Shown piece by piece: positions 1-8,989 of a stretch of 38,911 bases of DNA. The stretch comes from Moraxellaceae bacterium AER2_44_116. GTDB lineage: Bacteria; Pseudomonadota; Gammaproteobacteria; Pseudomonadales; Moraxellaceae. Under the pieces are notes generated by a model. That model saw only the letters and a program-made list of their open reading frames with translations, ran no database searches and was not told the origin of the DNA. Location: contig VIAD01000014.1 of NCBI GenBank assembly GCA_006546595.1, positions 35,168-74,078 of the forward strand, read 5' to 3'. The stretch's first letter is position 1. Each line of letters opens with the position of its first letter. The translations under genes and the position numbers were made by a program.

Positions 1-359
1 GCAATACTGGAGCGACAGGTAACACGGGCGCAACGGGCATTGCAGGGACAAATGGCACAAACGGTGTCGATGGCGCAATCGGGGCGACAGGCGCCACTGG
101 CAATACTGGAGCGACAGGTTCAGCAGGAGATCCTGCACCAACAGGCACTGTTGTGACTCTACCCTTTCCAGTCGTTCAACCCGTACCAATAGATGGTGTG
201 CCGGCAATTATCGTACCGTCATCGCCGCTATTAACGGTATTACCGCAGGCCGTACTTCCTGTAGAGTTAGTTGTTGCTCATGCACAAGTGGTACTACCTG
301 TCATTTATGCGCCTGAACAAGATCCTGTCATTTATGTGCCTAAACAGGATCGCAACTAA
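1..359 (+). CDS. Collagen-like Gly-X-Y repeat protein, C-terminal part (5' end outside window)
   Basis: An open frame (codons in phase with position 3) runs in from the left edge and stops at 357-359. About 41 codons encode perfect Gly-X-Y triplets rich in GAT, GNT and GAA-type units, as in bacterial collagen-like proteins that form triple helices on cell or spore surfaces. A Pro/Val-rich tail of about 75 residues follows and ends in two near-identical 9-residue units (VIYAPEQDP, then VIYVPKQDR). The codons behind the repeats also repeat: the first 20 bases recur at 100-119. The GTG at 153 lies inside the frame and is unlikely to be the true start. Most proteins of this kind are exported; the tail shows no LPXTG motif, transmembrane segment or beta-barrel end. 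The N-terminus is outside the window, so anchoring and function are unknown. Confidence 0.75.
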   Translation, partial: NTGATGNTGATGIAGTNGTNGVDGAIGATGATGNTGATGSAGDPAPTGTVVTLPFPVVQPVPIDGVPAIIVPSSPLLTVLPQAVLPVELVVAHAQVVLPVIYAPEQDPVIYVPKQDRN

Positions 360-395
360 GCATTATTGACCCTTCGGATCAGGCTGCTTTTTATT

Positions 396-418
396 AGCCA
401 TAACGGTTGGCTGGTTTT
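396..418. terminator. Possible weak terminator between convergent genes
   Basis: AGCCA (396-400) can pair with TGGCT (408-412), and GGTTTTG follows. It lies between the collagen-like gene (+) and the membrane-protein gene (-). The five-base stem is short, so this is only a candidate. Confidence 0.3.
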
Positions 419-438
419 GTGTATAGCAACTCAAATAC

Positions 439-804
439 TCAGCCAATCATATCCTTCAATCGCTGAAATAAATACCTGATCCAAGATTGGTGTTCATAGG
501 GCCACTTAATGAAAGAAATTGAAACAATCAAGGTGGTCAACTTTGTAGAGACGCTGCCATCTGTAACGATCATCAAAGCCAAACCAAAGCAATTCACCCC
601 TGTTAAAACACCAAATACAACAATCATCAACCCTAAAAAGATGTTCAGGTAAAACACCCGCCGCAACCACCATAAAAAAACATGCTCTGCCGTGGTAATC
701 AGCAAGACATTGACCAATGTGTACCCCCTTTTACCCGTTCTACTTTTTGGCTTTATTGGGGGCCTATGCTTGCGTGCTTCTGTAGTGGCTTGGTCAATGG
801 TCAT
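439..804 (-). CDS. Hypothetical small membrane protein
   Basis: A 121-residue protein that I do not recognise. The N-terminal 30 residues are basic and hydrophilic (KHRPPIKPKSRTGKRG). A hydrophobic stretch at roughly residues 50-80 (YLNIFLGLMIVVFGVLTG and onward) could form one or two membrane helices, with a second weaker segment before a charged C-terminus. The basic N-terminus suggests a cytoplasmic start by the positive-inside rule. There is no signal peptidase site and no recognisable catalytic motif. It runs opposite to the kdp operon, and the 165 bp between them carry the kdp control region. The ribosome binding site is weak, so the start is not certain. It could be a lineage-specific membrane protein. 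Confidence 0.5.
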   Translation of the reverse strand: MTIDQATTEARKHRPPIKPKSRTGKRGYTLVNVLLITTAEHVFLWWLRRVFYLNIFLGLMIVVFGVLTGVNCFGLALMIVTDGSVSTKLTTLIVSISFIKWPYEHQSWIRYLFQRLKDMIG

Positions 805-870
805 AGATTGATAGCGGCTTAGTGTGACTTAGCACTGATAGTCCATTCATGTAAATTTAGTTTATTTGAC

Positions 871-924
871 TTTTTTACATCTTTTTTACACCCTGCCCCC
901 GTCTTTATACATCGTCTTTACACC
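871..924 (+). promoter_or_regulatory. Candidate KdpE binding region upstream of kdpF
   Basis: Two pairs of T-rich direct repeats lie 46-99 bp before kdpF. TTTTTTAC occurs at 871-878 and 882-889, 11 bp apart. TTTATAC at 904-910 and TTTACAC at 917-923 are 13 bp apart. The E. coli KdpE site upstream of kdpFABC is also built from TTTATAC and TTTACACC blocks, so the resemblance is specific. The operon encodes its own sensor and regulator (kdpD, kdpE), which fits autoregulation under potassium limitation. No convincing -10 box was identified between this region and kdpF. Confidence 0.55.
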
Positions 925-969
925 CCTCTGTTTAAGCTGACCTAGGTACAAATCCTCAAGGTCATCATT

Positions 970-1059
970 ATGAATTCCCTGTATCTACTTACGGGCAGTA
1001 TTGCCATCTTACTGCTGATTTATTTGGTTTATGCCCTCTTGAATCCAGAGGATTTTTAA
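970..1059 (+). CDS. kdpF: KdpF, small stabilising subunit of the potassium pump
   Basis: A 29-residue single-span membrane peptide (MNSLYLLTGSIAILLLIYLV, then YALLNPEDF). KdpF peptides are about 29 residues, with one hydrophobic helix and a short C-terminal tail often containing a P-E/D motif. In E. coli KdpF binds and stabilises the KdpABC complex in the inner membrane. The stop codon lies 2 bp before the kdpA start, as expected for the first gene of kdpFABC. AAGG at 958-961 may serve as ribosome binding site. Identity rests on length, hydrophobicity and position. Confidence 0.85.
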   Translation: MNSLYLLTGSIAILLLIYLVYALLNPEDF

Positions 1060-1061
1060 TT

Positions 1062-2789
1062 ATGGCTAGCCATATTATCATCCAAATCGGCTTATATCTG
1101 CTGTTACTGCTACTCATCACTAAGCCTATGGGCTTATGGATTAACACAGTCATGGCTGGCGACAAACATTTCCTTAGCCGTATCGGTGAACCGCTAGAGC
1201 GGCTGTTTTATCGTCTTGCTGGTGTTGATAGTCACACAGAAATGAACTGGAAAGCCTACGCTTTAGCGTTAATGAGCTTCAATATATTAGGCGTGATAGT
1301 GGTTTTTTTACTGCAAAAGCTACAACTCGCGTTACCGCTAAATCCTCAACAATTGGCAAATATCAGTACCGACTCCGCGTTTAATACCGCTATTAGCTTT
1401 GCCACCAATACCAATTGGCAAGGTTATGCAGGCGAAACAACGATGAGTTATTTCACCCAAATGCTGGCGTTGACGGTACAAAATTTCTTTTCTGCCGCCA
1501 CAGGTATTGCTGTTGTTATCGCCTTGATTCGTGGCTTTGCCCGTCACTCCAGCCAAACTATTGGTAATTTTTGGGTTGATATCACCCGTAGCACCTTGTA
1601 TTTGTTATTGCCCGTGTCGTTGTTATTGGCAACCATTTTTATGAGCCAAGGGGTGATTCAAAATTTTGATGCCTATCAAAACATAACAACGCTAAATAAT
1701 GGCACGCAAACCATAGCCATGGGACCTGTTGCGTCGCAAGAGGCCATCAAAATGCTCGGCACAAACGGCGGTGGCTTTTTTAACGCCAACTCAGCACACC
1801 CCTTTGAAAATCCCACCGCATTAGTCAATCTCCTACAAATGCTGGCAATTTTCGTGATTCCTGCGGGCTTGTGTTATGCCTTTGGTGTGATGGTTGGCGA
1901 CCGTCGCCAAGGTTGGGCGATTTTTAGTGCCATGATGCTGCTATTTATTGCTTTTCTAACGGTAGAAATTGTCGCAGAACAACAAGGCAATCCCCTATTA
2001 ACGGCTATTGACGCAGACCAACAATTATCTGCCTTACAAACGGGCGGCAATATGGAAGGTAAAGAAACCCGTTTTGGCATTGTTGCCTCAGCTTTATTTA
2101 CCACGATTACGACTGCCGCTTCTTGTGGCGCAGTGAATGCCATGCACGACTCGTTAACCCCCCTTGGTGGTTTAGTGCCAATGGTACTGATGCAATTGGG
2201 TGAAGTGGTATTTGGTGGTGTCGGTTCGGGCTTATATACCATGCTGATTTACGCGCTCTTAGCGGTGTTTATTGCAGGATTGATGATTGGTCGTACACCT
2301 GAATATTTAGGCAAAAAAATTGAAGTCTTTGAAATGAAAATGACCGCCGTCATTATTTTAGTAACGCCACTGTTAGTGCTAGTCGGCACTGCCATTGCCG
2401 TGATGTCACCACTAGGAACGGCAGGTATTGCCAATCCTGCGGCACATGGTTTTAGCGAAATTCTTTATGCCTTTTCCTCGGCAGCTAATAACAACGGTAG
2501 TGCTTTTGCAGGTCTGTCAGCTAACACACCTTTTTATAACATCATGTTAGCGATTGCCATGTGGTTTGGCCGTTTTGGCATCATCATCCCTGTACTCGCT
2601 ATTGCTGGCTCACTAGCCGCCAAAAAACGTTTACAAGCGGGTGCAGGCACGATGCCGACCCATGATGTGCTGTTTATTTTCCTGTTAATTGGCACAGTGT
2701 TACTGATTGGCGCACTGACATATGTCCCTGCCTTAGCCCTTGGCCCTGTCATCGAACACCTGTTACTTACAAGCGGGAGCGTGCTGTAA
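1062..2789 (+). CDS. kdpA: KdpA, potassium-channel-like subunit of the Kdp ATPase
   Basis: A 575-residue polytopic membrane protein; the family is usually 555-600 residues. KdpA binds and conducts potassium through the high-affinity KdpFABC pump and descends from the potassium-channel superfamily. Selectivity-filter-like segments are visible, including TNTNWQGYAGE near residue 115, GTNGGGFFNANSAHPFENP near 233, TTAASCGAVNAMHDSLTPLGG near 350 and FSSAANNNGSAFAGL near 470. These match the four pore-loop signatures of the family. Hydrophobic segments occur throughout. The kdpF stop is 2 bp upstream, and the last base of the stop codon is the first base of the kdpB start, so translation of kdpA and kdpB is probably coupled. 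Confidence 0.97.
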   Translation: MASHIIIQIGLYLLLLLLITKPMGLWINTVMAGDKHFLSRIGEPLERLFYRLAGVDSHTEMNWKAYALALMSFNILGVIVVFLLQKLQLALPLNPQQLANISTDSAFNTAISFATNTNWQGYAGETTMSYFTQMLALTVQNFFSAATGIAVVIALIRGFARHSSQTIGNFWVDITRSTLYLLLPVSLLLATIFMSQGVIQNFDAYQNITTLNNGTQTIAMGPVASQEAIKMLGTNGGGFFNANSAHPFENPTALVNLLQMLAIFVIPAGLCYAFGVMVGDRRQGWAIFSAMMLLFIAFLTVEIVAEQQGNPLLTAIDADQQLSALQTGGNMEGKETRFGIVASALFTTITTAASCGAVNAMHDSLTPLGGLVPMVLMQLGEVVFGGVGSGLYTMLIYALLAVFIAGLMIGRTPEYLGKKIEVFEMKMTAVIILVTPLLVLVGTAIAVMSPLGTAGIANPAAHGFSEILYAFSSAANNNGSAFAGLSANTPFYNIMLAIAMWFGRFGIIIPVLAIAGSLAAKKRLQAGAGTMPTHDVLFIFLLIGTVLLIGALTYVPALALGPVIEHLLLTSGSVL

Positions 2790-4855
2790 TGAGTAAAAAC
2801 TTATCTCTGTTTGACCCTGCTTTAGTCAAACCAGCCTTAATTGAAGCCGTTAAAAAACTGTCTCCACGCAGTCAATGGCGAAACCCTGTGATGTTTGTCG
2901 TCTATATCGGTAGTATTTTGACCACAGGATTATGCGCTCAAGCCTTTATTGGCCAAGGTGATGCACCAGCTCTCTTTATTCTAGGTATCAGTGTCTGGTT
3001 ATGGTTTACCGTGCTGTTTGCCAACTTTTCCGAAGCATTGGCCGAAGGCCGTAGCAAAGCACAAGCGGCATCATTACGTGATTTGAAAAAAGCAACGTGG
3101 GCAAAAAAACTGCACGCGCCTTATCAATTGGGTAGCGAAATACATACTGTTCCCGCCCATGACTTGCGTAAAGAAGACATCGTGTTGGTGGAAGCTGGCG
3201 ATATGATTCCGATTGATGGCGAAGTCATTGAAGGCGTTGCTTCTGTAGATGAATCGGCTATTACTGGCGAGTCTGCACCCGTGATTCGTGAGTCGGGCGG
3301 TGATTTTAGCTCGGTGACAGGCGGCACACGCGTGTTGTCGGACTGGTTGATTATGCGTGTCAATGTTAATGCAGGTGAAACTTTTATTGACCGAATGATT
3401 GCGATGGTCGAAGGTGCAAAACGACAAAAAACCCCCAATGAAATCGCACTCACCATTTTATTAGTGGCATTAACTATCGTATTTCTACTCGCCACCGCCA
3501 CCCTGTTACCCTTCTCATTATTTAGTGTGGAAGTGGCTCATGCCAAAGAAGCGGTCAGTATTACCGTATTGGTTGCCCTGCTAGTTTGTCTCATTCCTAC
3601 TACCATTGCAGGTTTATTATCAGCGATTGGTGTCGCAGGCATGAGTCGGATGATGCAAGCCAATGTCATTGCAACCTCTGGTCGTGCTGTCGAGGCGGCA
3701 GGTGACGTTGATGTGTTATTACTTGATAAAACAGGCACGATTACGCTAGGCAACCGTCAAGCCTCAGTCTTTTTACCTGCAAATGGCGTGACTGAAGCAG
3801 AGTTAGCCGATGCCGCACAATTATCCTCGCTCGCTGACGAAACGCCCGAAGGCCGTAGTATCGTTATTCTTGCCAAACAGCAATTTAATATTCGTGAACG
3901 TGATATTAAAACGCTAGATGCCCATTTTGTTCCATTTACCGCACAAACACGAATGAGCGGAGTGAACTTAGGCGAACGAGAAATTCGTAAGGGTTCAGCA
4001 GAAGCGATTCGTCGTTATTTGGCCAATCAAGGGGTGAATTTTCCCGACAGTTTGAATCAGAAAATTGATGAAGTCTCACGTCGTGGTAGTACACCTTTGG
4101 TTGTTGCCGAAAATAAACGTGTACTGGGTGTTATCGAATTAAAAGACATCGTCAAAGGCGGTATCAAAGAGCGTTTTGCTGAATTACGGCAAATGGGCAT
4201 TACCACGGTGATGATTACAGGTGATAACCATCTCACCGCTGCTGCCATTGCTGCCGAAGCGGGTGTTGATGACTTTTTAGCCGAAGCCACACCCGAAGAC
4301 AAACTGGCTCTGATTCGTAAATATCAAGCCGAAGGCAAAATGGTTGCCATGACAGGTGACGGCACCAACGACGCCCCTGCATTAGCTCAAGCGGATGTTG
4401 CCGTTGCCATGAATAGCGGTACACAAGCCGCCAAAGAAGCAGGTAATATGGTTGATTTGGACTCTAATCCCACCAAGTTGATTGAGATTGTCGAAACAGG
4501 CAAACAAATGTTGATGACCCGTGGCTCGTTAACGACCTTTAGTATTGCTAACGACATCGCCAAATACTTTGCCATTATTCCTGCGGCGTTTGCCAGTACC
4601 TACCCGCAACTTAACGCTTTGAATGTCATGGGCTTACATAGTCCAGCGTCAGCGATTTTATCGGCGGTGATTTTTAATGCCTTGATTATCATTGTCTTGA
4701 TTCCATTAGCGTTGCAAGGTGTTCCTTATCGTGCGGTGGGCGCGGCTGAATTATTGCGCCGTAATTTATTGATTTATGGACTTGGTGGGATTGTTGCGCC
4801 ATTTGTGGGTATCAAAATAATTGATTGGCTATTAGTCATCATGCACTTGGTTTAA
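2789..4855 (+). CDS. kdpB: KdpB, P-type ATPase catalytic subunit
   Basis: A 688-residue type IA P-type ATPase that couples ATP hydrolysis to potassium uptake through KdpA. Visible motifs in order are the actuator-domain TGES (ITGESAPV, about residue 159), the phosphorylation motif DKTGTITLGNR with the acceptor Asp near residue 312, the nucleotide-domain KGSAEA, and the hinge motifs TGDN and GDGTNDAPALAQADVAVAMNSG in part. All key residues are intact. Hydrophobic pairs flank the actuator domain and the C-terminus has further membrane spans, as expected. Length matches the usual 675-690 residues. It overlaps kdpA by one base, and kdpC begins 13 bp downstream. Confidence 0.98.
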   Translation: MSKNLSLFDPALVKPALIEAVKKLSPRSQWRNPVMFVVYIGSILTTGLCAQAFIGQGDAPALFILGISVWLWFTVLFANFSEALAEGRSKAQAASLRDLKKATWAKKLHAPYQLGSEIHTVPAHDLRKEDIVLVEAGDMIPIDGEVIEGVASVDESAITGESAPVIRESGGDFSSVTGGTRVLSDWLIMRVNVNAGETFIDRMIAMVEGAKRQKTPNEIALTILLVALTIVFLLATATLLPFSLFSVEVAHAKEAVSITVLVALLVCLIPTTIAGLLSAIGVAGMSRMMQANVIATSGRAVEAAGDVDVLLLDKTGTITLGNRQASVFLPANGVTEAELADAAQLSSLADETPEGRSIVILAKQQFNIRERDIKTLDAHFVPFTAQTRMSGVNLGEREIRKGSAEAIRRYLANQGVNFPDSLNQKIDEVSRRGSTPLVVAENKRVLGVIELKDIVKGGIKERFAELRQMGITTVMITGDNHLTAAAIAAEAGVDDFLAEATPEDKLALIRKYQAEGKMVAMTGDGTNDAPALAQADVAVAMNSGTQAAKEAGNMVDLDSNPTKLIEIVETGKQMLMTRGSLTTFSIANDIAKYFAIIPAAFASTYPQLNALNVMGLHSPASAILSAVIFNALIIIVLIPLALQGVPYRAVGAAELLRRNLLIYGLGGIVAPFVGIKIIDWLLVIMHLV

Positions 4856-4868
4856 AGTGGAGAAGATC

Positions 4869-5471
4869 ATGAACGCATTTTTACAACCAGTACGCCCAGC
4901 TCTGGTGTTATTCGCTGGTCTGACCTTAATCACAGGTGTGGCCTATCCTTTACTGACAACTGGCATAGGCCAAGTCCTGTTTCCACAACAAGTGTCAGGC
5001 TCACTGATAACAGAAAACGGTAAAGTGATTGGCTCTGCCCTCATTGGCCAAAGTTTTACTGAGCCAAAGTACTTCTGGGGACGACCTTCAGCCACCTCAC
5101 CTTCACCTTATAATGCGGGTGCTTCTAGCGGTTCTAATTTAGGGCCATTAAATCCCGCACTGACGACTGCCGTGAGCGAAAGAGTTACAGCGCTACGCCA
5201 ACTCGACCCTAGCAACACGACCGCTGTGCCTGTCGATTTAGTCACTGCCTCTGCCAGTGGTTTAGACCCAGACATCAGCCCTGCGGCGGCTTATTATCAG
5301 GCCACACGGATTGCCCGTTTACGACAATTGTCATTAGCACAGGTAAATACCTTAATTGCGGCTCATACCGAAGGTCGGCAATTTGCAATCCTAGGTGAAG
5401 CTCGTGTTAATGTCTTATTGTTGAATCTCGCTCTTGATAAGCTGGAGTCCACACATGGACAACCGTCCTAA
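4869..5471 (+). CDS. kdpC: KdpC, assembly subunit of the Kdp ATPase
   Basis: A 200-residue protein with one N-terminal membrane helix (about residues 9-32: LVLFAGLTLITGVAYPLLTT) and a soluble periplasmic domain. Family signatures include GSALIGQSFTEPKYFWGRPSA, followed by a Ser/Asn/Gly-rich segment (ASSGSNLGPLNP) and the C-terminal VNVLLLNLALD. KdpC is needed for assembly and high-affinity function of KdpFABC. The ATG at 4869 is preferred over the GTG at 4857 because GTGGAGAAG just upstream provides a ribosome binding site. Its 3' end overlaps the kdpD start by 17 bp. Confidence 0.96.
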   Translation: MNAFLQPVRPALVLFAGLTLITGVAYPLLTTGIGQVLFPQQVSGSLITENGKVIGSALIGQSFTEPKYFWGRPSATSPSPYNAGASSGSNLGPLNPALTTAVSERVTALRQLDPSNTTAVPVDLVTASASGLDPDISPAAAYYQATRIARLRQLSLAQVNTLIAAHTEGRQFAILGEARVNVLLLNLALDKLESTHGQPS

Positions 5472-8157
5472 TCCTGATGCTCTGTTAGAAAAAGTGCAGC
5501 GTGACGAAGTACAAGCACGACGTGGCCAACTAAAAATCTTTTTTGGCAGTTGTGCTGGCGTAGGCAAAACCTGCGCCATGTTGCAGGCCGCTCGCCAACA
5601 ACAGCAAAAAGGCGTAGATGTGGTCGTTGGATTGCTGGAGACACATGGCCGTGTCGAAACGGCTCAACTGCTGACAGGGCTGGATTTACTGCCAACACAA
5701 GCGGTTAACTATCAGGGACGATTGCTCGCCGAATTCGATTTGGATGCGGCCTTGGCGCGCAAACCTGCGCTCATACTGGTGGATGAACTGGCACACTCCA
5801 ATTTGCCCAGTTGCCGCCACCCCAAACGCTGGCAGGATATTGACGAACTGCTGGCGGCAGGCATCAATGTTTATAGCACTGTCAACGTGCAACATTTGGA
5901 AAGCCTAAATGATATTGTCGGCCAAATTACGGGCATTCGTGTCCGTGAAACCATTCCCGATAAAGTTTTTGATGGTGCCGATGATATTGTACTGGTTGAT
6001 TTACCGCCCGATGAACTGATCCAACGCTTGAAGGAGGGCAAAGTTTATTTGCCCGAGCAAGCGACACGCGCCAGCCGTAACTTCTTTCGTAAAGGCAATC
6101 TGATCGCTTTGCGAGAATTAGCCTTACGCCGTACGGCTGACCGAGTGGACGCGCAGATGCGTTATTATCGGCAAGACCAAGCCATTTACCATGCATGGCA
6201 AGCCAAAGAACGCTTACTGGTGGGTATTAACTGTCATGCTAATAGTGAAAATATGGTGCGTGCTGCCGCCCGCCTCGCCGCCAGTTTACGTGCCGACTGG
6301 CTAGCTGTTTATGTCGAAACCCCTGCCGAGCAATCACTGACGGTGCAACAACAAGAACAACTATTAAAAACGCAAAAACTGGCACAAGAACTAGGTGCAG
6401 AAACCGTATCGCTGTCTGGGCAAAATCGCGCTGAAACCTTATTGGCTTATGCTCAAACCCGTAATGTCTCTAAATTAGTGTTGGGTAAAAGTCATGTTCA
6501 TGGTTGGCAACGTCTATGGAAACAAGCACTAGCCACTGAAATTCATCAACGCGCGAACAACGATATTGACCTGTATTTAATTGGCAAAAATACACCTGAA
6601 ACTAAAACTAATCTTCGTCAACAATCACAACAAACATCACCAACAAGCGCAACAACATCACTGGCTAACTATGGTTGGGCAGCCGCCACTTGTAGTCTCG
6701 TGACACTGGCTACGGCGGGTTTGATTCAGGTCTTTGACCTTGCCAATATCATCATGCTGTATTTATTGGCGGTGGTACTCATCACCATCCGTTTAGGCAA
6801 AGGCGCAGGTATTTTTGCCTCATTTTTTAGTGTTGCAGCTTTTGATTTTTTCTTTGTCCCACCACGCTTATCGTTTACGGTGGCTGATACTCAATATGTT
6901 TTTACCTTTGCTGTGATGTTGGTGGTCGCATTAATTATTAGCAATCTCACCGCCCGTTTGCGTTATCAAGCCGATATTGCCACCTACCGCGAACAACGTA
7001 CGGCCAGTCTATATGCCATCGCCAAAGAGTTAGCGAGTTCTCTGACTACCGAAAGTATTATTGATATTAGTCATGAACATCTAGACCCCTTATTTCAAGC
7101 AAAAACCTATCTGCTACTGCCTGATTTGACTGATAAAATCGTCTGTACAGCGACCGCCACCACCACTATTTCGAACTTAGATAGCGGGATTGCTCAATGG
7201 GTTTATGATCACCAACAAGCAGCAGGTATCGGTACAAACACGCTACCCGCTAGTCCGTTGTTATACTTGCCGTTAAAAGCCCCCATGCGCACACGCGGGG
7301 TCTTGATATTACAGCCTTCACAAGCCCAACTATTACGCCAACCAGAACAACAACGGCTACTTGACACTTTTGCTTCTCAAATTGCCTTAGCGTTGGAACG
7401 CGTGCATTTTGTCGATGTTGCCCGTGATGCGCTAGTAAATATGGAAGGTGAACGCTTACGCAACTCCTTACTATCGACCATTTCTCATGATTTACGCACA
7501 CCCTTAACCTCGTTGATAGCAATGGCAAGTTTGCTCGAAAAAAACCTCAATCAACCAAAAGACGCTTTAGAAATCACCCATTATATTCAGCAACAAGCTC
7601 TACGTATGAATCAGTTAATTACCAACTTATTAGATATGGCGCGCTTGCAAACAGGTGGCGTGACCTTAAACCGTCAATGGCACGCGATTGAAGAAACGAT
7701 TGGTAGTGCCATACATGCCTGTCAGCCCTCCTTAGATCATCATATTATTCGCACTGACGTTCCACCAGAATTGCCTCTGGTCTTGTTTGACGCTATCTTG
7801 ATTGAACGAGTGCTGTGTAATTTGCTCGAAAATGCCTGTAAATACACACCTGTACAGAGCATCATTACCGTCAGCGCACGTATGAGTGAGCAGCAGTTAA
7901 TCGTCAGTGTCAAAGATAATGGTGCTGGTTTACCCACTGGCATGGAAGATAAAATTTTTGCCAAGTTTACCCGTGGCGATAAAGAATCGGCTCAAACGGG
8001 CGTTGGTTTAGGTTTAGCGATTTGTCAGGCTATTATTGACGCACATCATGGTAGTATTAAAGCAACAAATATCGACACAGGTGGGGCTTGTTTTACCTTC
8101 ACCTTGCCTGCCAGTGAACCACCACCCTTAACGGCGGAAGAACCCGAAGATCCATAG
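5455..8157 (+). CDS. kdpD: KdpD, potassium-responsive sensor histidine kinase
   Basis: A 900-residue hybrid-architecture sensor. The N-terminal KdpD domain carries a Walker A motif (GSCAGVGKT, residues 31-39) and VDELAHSN. A universal-stress-protein-like domain follows (about 255-380). Then come four closely spaced membrane helices (about 405-505), a GAF-like region, and the HisKA domain with phospho-acceptor His in ISHDLRTPLTSL near residue 678. A HATPase domain with N, G1 and G2 boxes (LLENACKY, KDNGAGLP, GVGLGLAI) ends the protein. The ATG at 5455 follows CTGGAGTC and is preferred over a TTG at 5434. It overlaps kdpC and is followed by kdpE after 1 bp. It should phosphorylate KdpE under low potassium or high osmolarity. 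Confidence 0.97.
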   Translation: MDNRPNPDALLEKVQRDEVQARRGQLKIFFGSCAGVGKTCAMLQAARQQQQKGVDVVVGLLETHGRVETAQLLTGLDLLPTQAVNYQGRLLAEFDLDAALARKPALILVDELAHSNLPSCRHPKRWQDIDELLAAGINVYSTVNVQHLESLNDIVGQITGIRVRETIPDKVFDGADDIVLVDLPPDELIQRLKEGKVYLPEQATRASRNFFRKGNLIALRELALRRTADRVDAQMRYYRQDQAIYHAWQAKERLLVGINCHANSENMVRAAARLAASLRADWLAVYVETPAEQSLTVQQQEQLLKTQKLAQELGAETVSLSGQNRAETLLAYAQTRNVSKLVLGKSHVHGWQRLWKQALATEIHQRANNDIDLYLIGKNTPETKTNLRQQSQQTSPTSATTSLANYGWAAATCSLVTLATAGLIQVFDLANIIMLYLLAVVLITIRLGKGAGIFASFFSVAAFDFFFVPPRLSFTVADTQYVFTFAVMLVVALIISNLTARLRYQADIATYREQRTASLYAIAKELASSLTTESIIDISHEHLDPLFQAKTYLLLPDLTDKIVCTATATTTISNLDSGIAQWVYDHQQAAGIGTNTLPASPLLYLPLKAPMRTRGVLILQPSQAQLLRQPEQQRLLDTFASQIALALERVHFVDVARDALVNMEGERLRNSLLSTISHDLRTPLTSLIAMASLLEKNLNQPKDALEITHYIQQQALRMNQLITNLLDMARLQTGGVTLNRQWHAIEETIGSAIHACQPSLDHHIIRTDVPPELPLVLFDAILIERVLCNLLENACKYTPVQSIITVSARMSEQQLIVSVKDNGAGLPTGMEDKIFAKFTRGDKESAQTGVGLGLAICQAIIDAHHGSIKATNIDTGGACFTFTLPASEPPPLTAEEPEDP

Positions 8158-8158
8158 C

Positions 8159-8860
8159 ATGATGACGAACTCTCCCCCTGTACAAATTGTCATTATTGAA
8201 GATGAAAAACAAATTCGTCATTTTCTCTATAGCGCATTAACAGCCGATGGTTTTCAAGTGTATGAAGCCGAAAATGGTCAACGGGGGTTGATAGACTGCG
8301 CGACGCGTAAACCTGATTTAGTGATTTTAGATTTAGGTTTACCCGATATCGACGGTATCTCGGTGATTGAACAACTGCGAACTTGGAGTCAAATCCCAAT
8401 TATTGTTTTGTCTGCCCGCAGCCAAGAAGCCGAAAAAGTCGCCGCGCTCGATGCAGGCGCAGACGACTATTTAACCAAACCTTTTGGCCTAAGCGAGCTA
8501 CAAGCGCGTATTCGCGCCCATTTACGTCGTCAAGAACCGCAACAACAAACCCTCGACGCACATCATATTCACTTTGGTGACATAGCTATTGATGTCAGTC
8601 AGCGTATTGTCTTACGTCAGCAACAAGCCGTTCATCTGACACAGATTGAATATCGTTTATTATTAACGCTAATTCGTCACGCAGGTAAAGTCATGACGCA
8701 CCGTCAATTATTACAAGCAGTTTGGGGGCCAAATCACACTGAAAGTGGTCACTATTTACGCATTTATATGGGGCATTTACGGCAAAAGCTAGAAGTCACT
8801 CCCGCCCAACCGAAGCATTTTTTAACCGAAACTGGGGTTGGTTATCGTTTTGTGCTTTAA
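8159..8860 (+). CDS. kdpE: KdpE, response regulator of the kdp operon
   Basis: A 233-residue OmpR/PhoB-type response regulator. The receiver domain has the acidic pair (IIEDEKQ), the phospho-acceptor Asp58 in VILDLGLPDIDG, the switch Thr/Ser (IVLSAR) and the conserved Lys in DYLTKPFG. The C-terminal winged helix ends with the typical HLRQKLE and TETGVGYRF segments. It begins one base after the kdpD stop (a second ATG follows immediately at 8162). It probably binds the T-rich repeats at 871-924 and activates kdpFABC, so the cluster is self-regulated. Confidence 0.96.
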   Translation: MMTNSPPVQIVIIEDEKQIRHFLYSALTADGFQVYEAENGQRGLIDCATRKPDLVILDLGLPDIDGISVIEQLRTWSQIPIIVLSARSQEAEKVAALDAGADDYLTKPFGLSELQARIRAHLRRQEPQQQTLDAHHIHFGDIAIDVSQRIVLRQQQAVHLTQIEYRLLLTLIRHAGKVMTHRQLLQAVWGPNHTESGHYLRIYMGHLRQKLEVTPAQPKHFLTETGVGYRFVL

Positions 8861-8872
8861 TTATGCCCTTCT

Positions 8873-8926
8873 ACTCCGCTCAGGGAGCTTTTTTGCGCTG
8901 GCTGAGCGGAGTCGAAGCCTCTTTTT
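8873..8926. terminator. Hairpin after kdpE with a REP-like 21-bp repeat
   Basis: ACTCCGCTCAG (8873-8883) pairs perfectly with CTGAGCGGAGT (8902-8912), giving an 11-bp stem with an 18-base loop. CTTTTTG follows at 8921-8927. It can serve as the terminator of the kdp operon. The segment 8899-8919 is the exact reverse complement of 18822-18842, so this hairpin is also a copy of a dispersed palindromic repeat. Confidence 0.65.
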
Positions 8927-8989
8927 GATTGCCTACACTTAGACTTTAATAATCAAACTCACCTAAACGTTAAAATATCAAAAACCTTA

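Noticed and set aside
1874..2242. Long antisense open frames inside kdpA, kdpB and alaS
   Set aside because: They are shadows of conserved coding sequence, without ribosome binding sites or recognisable domains.
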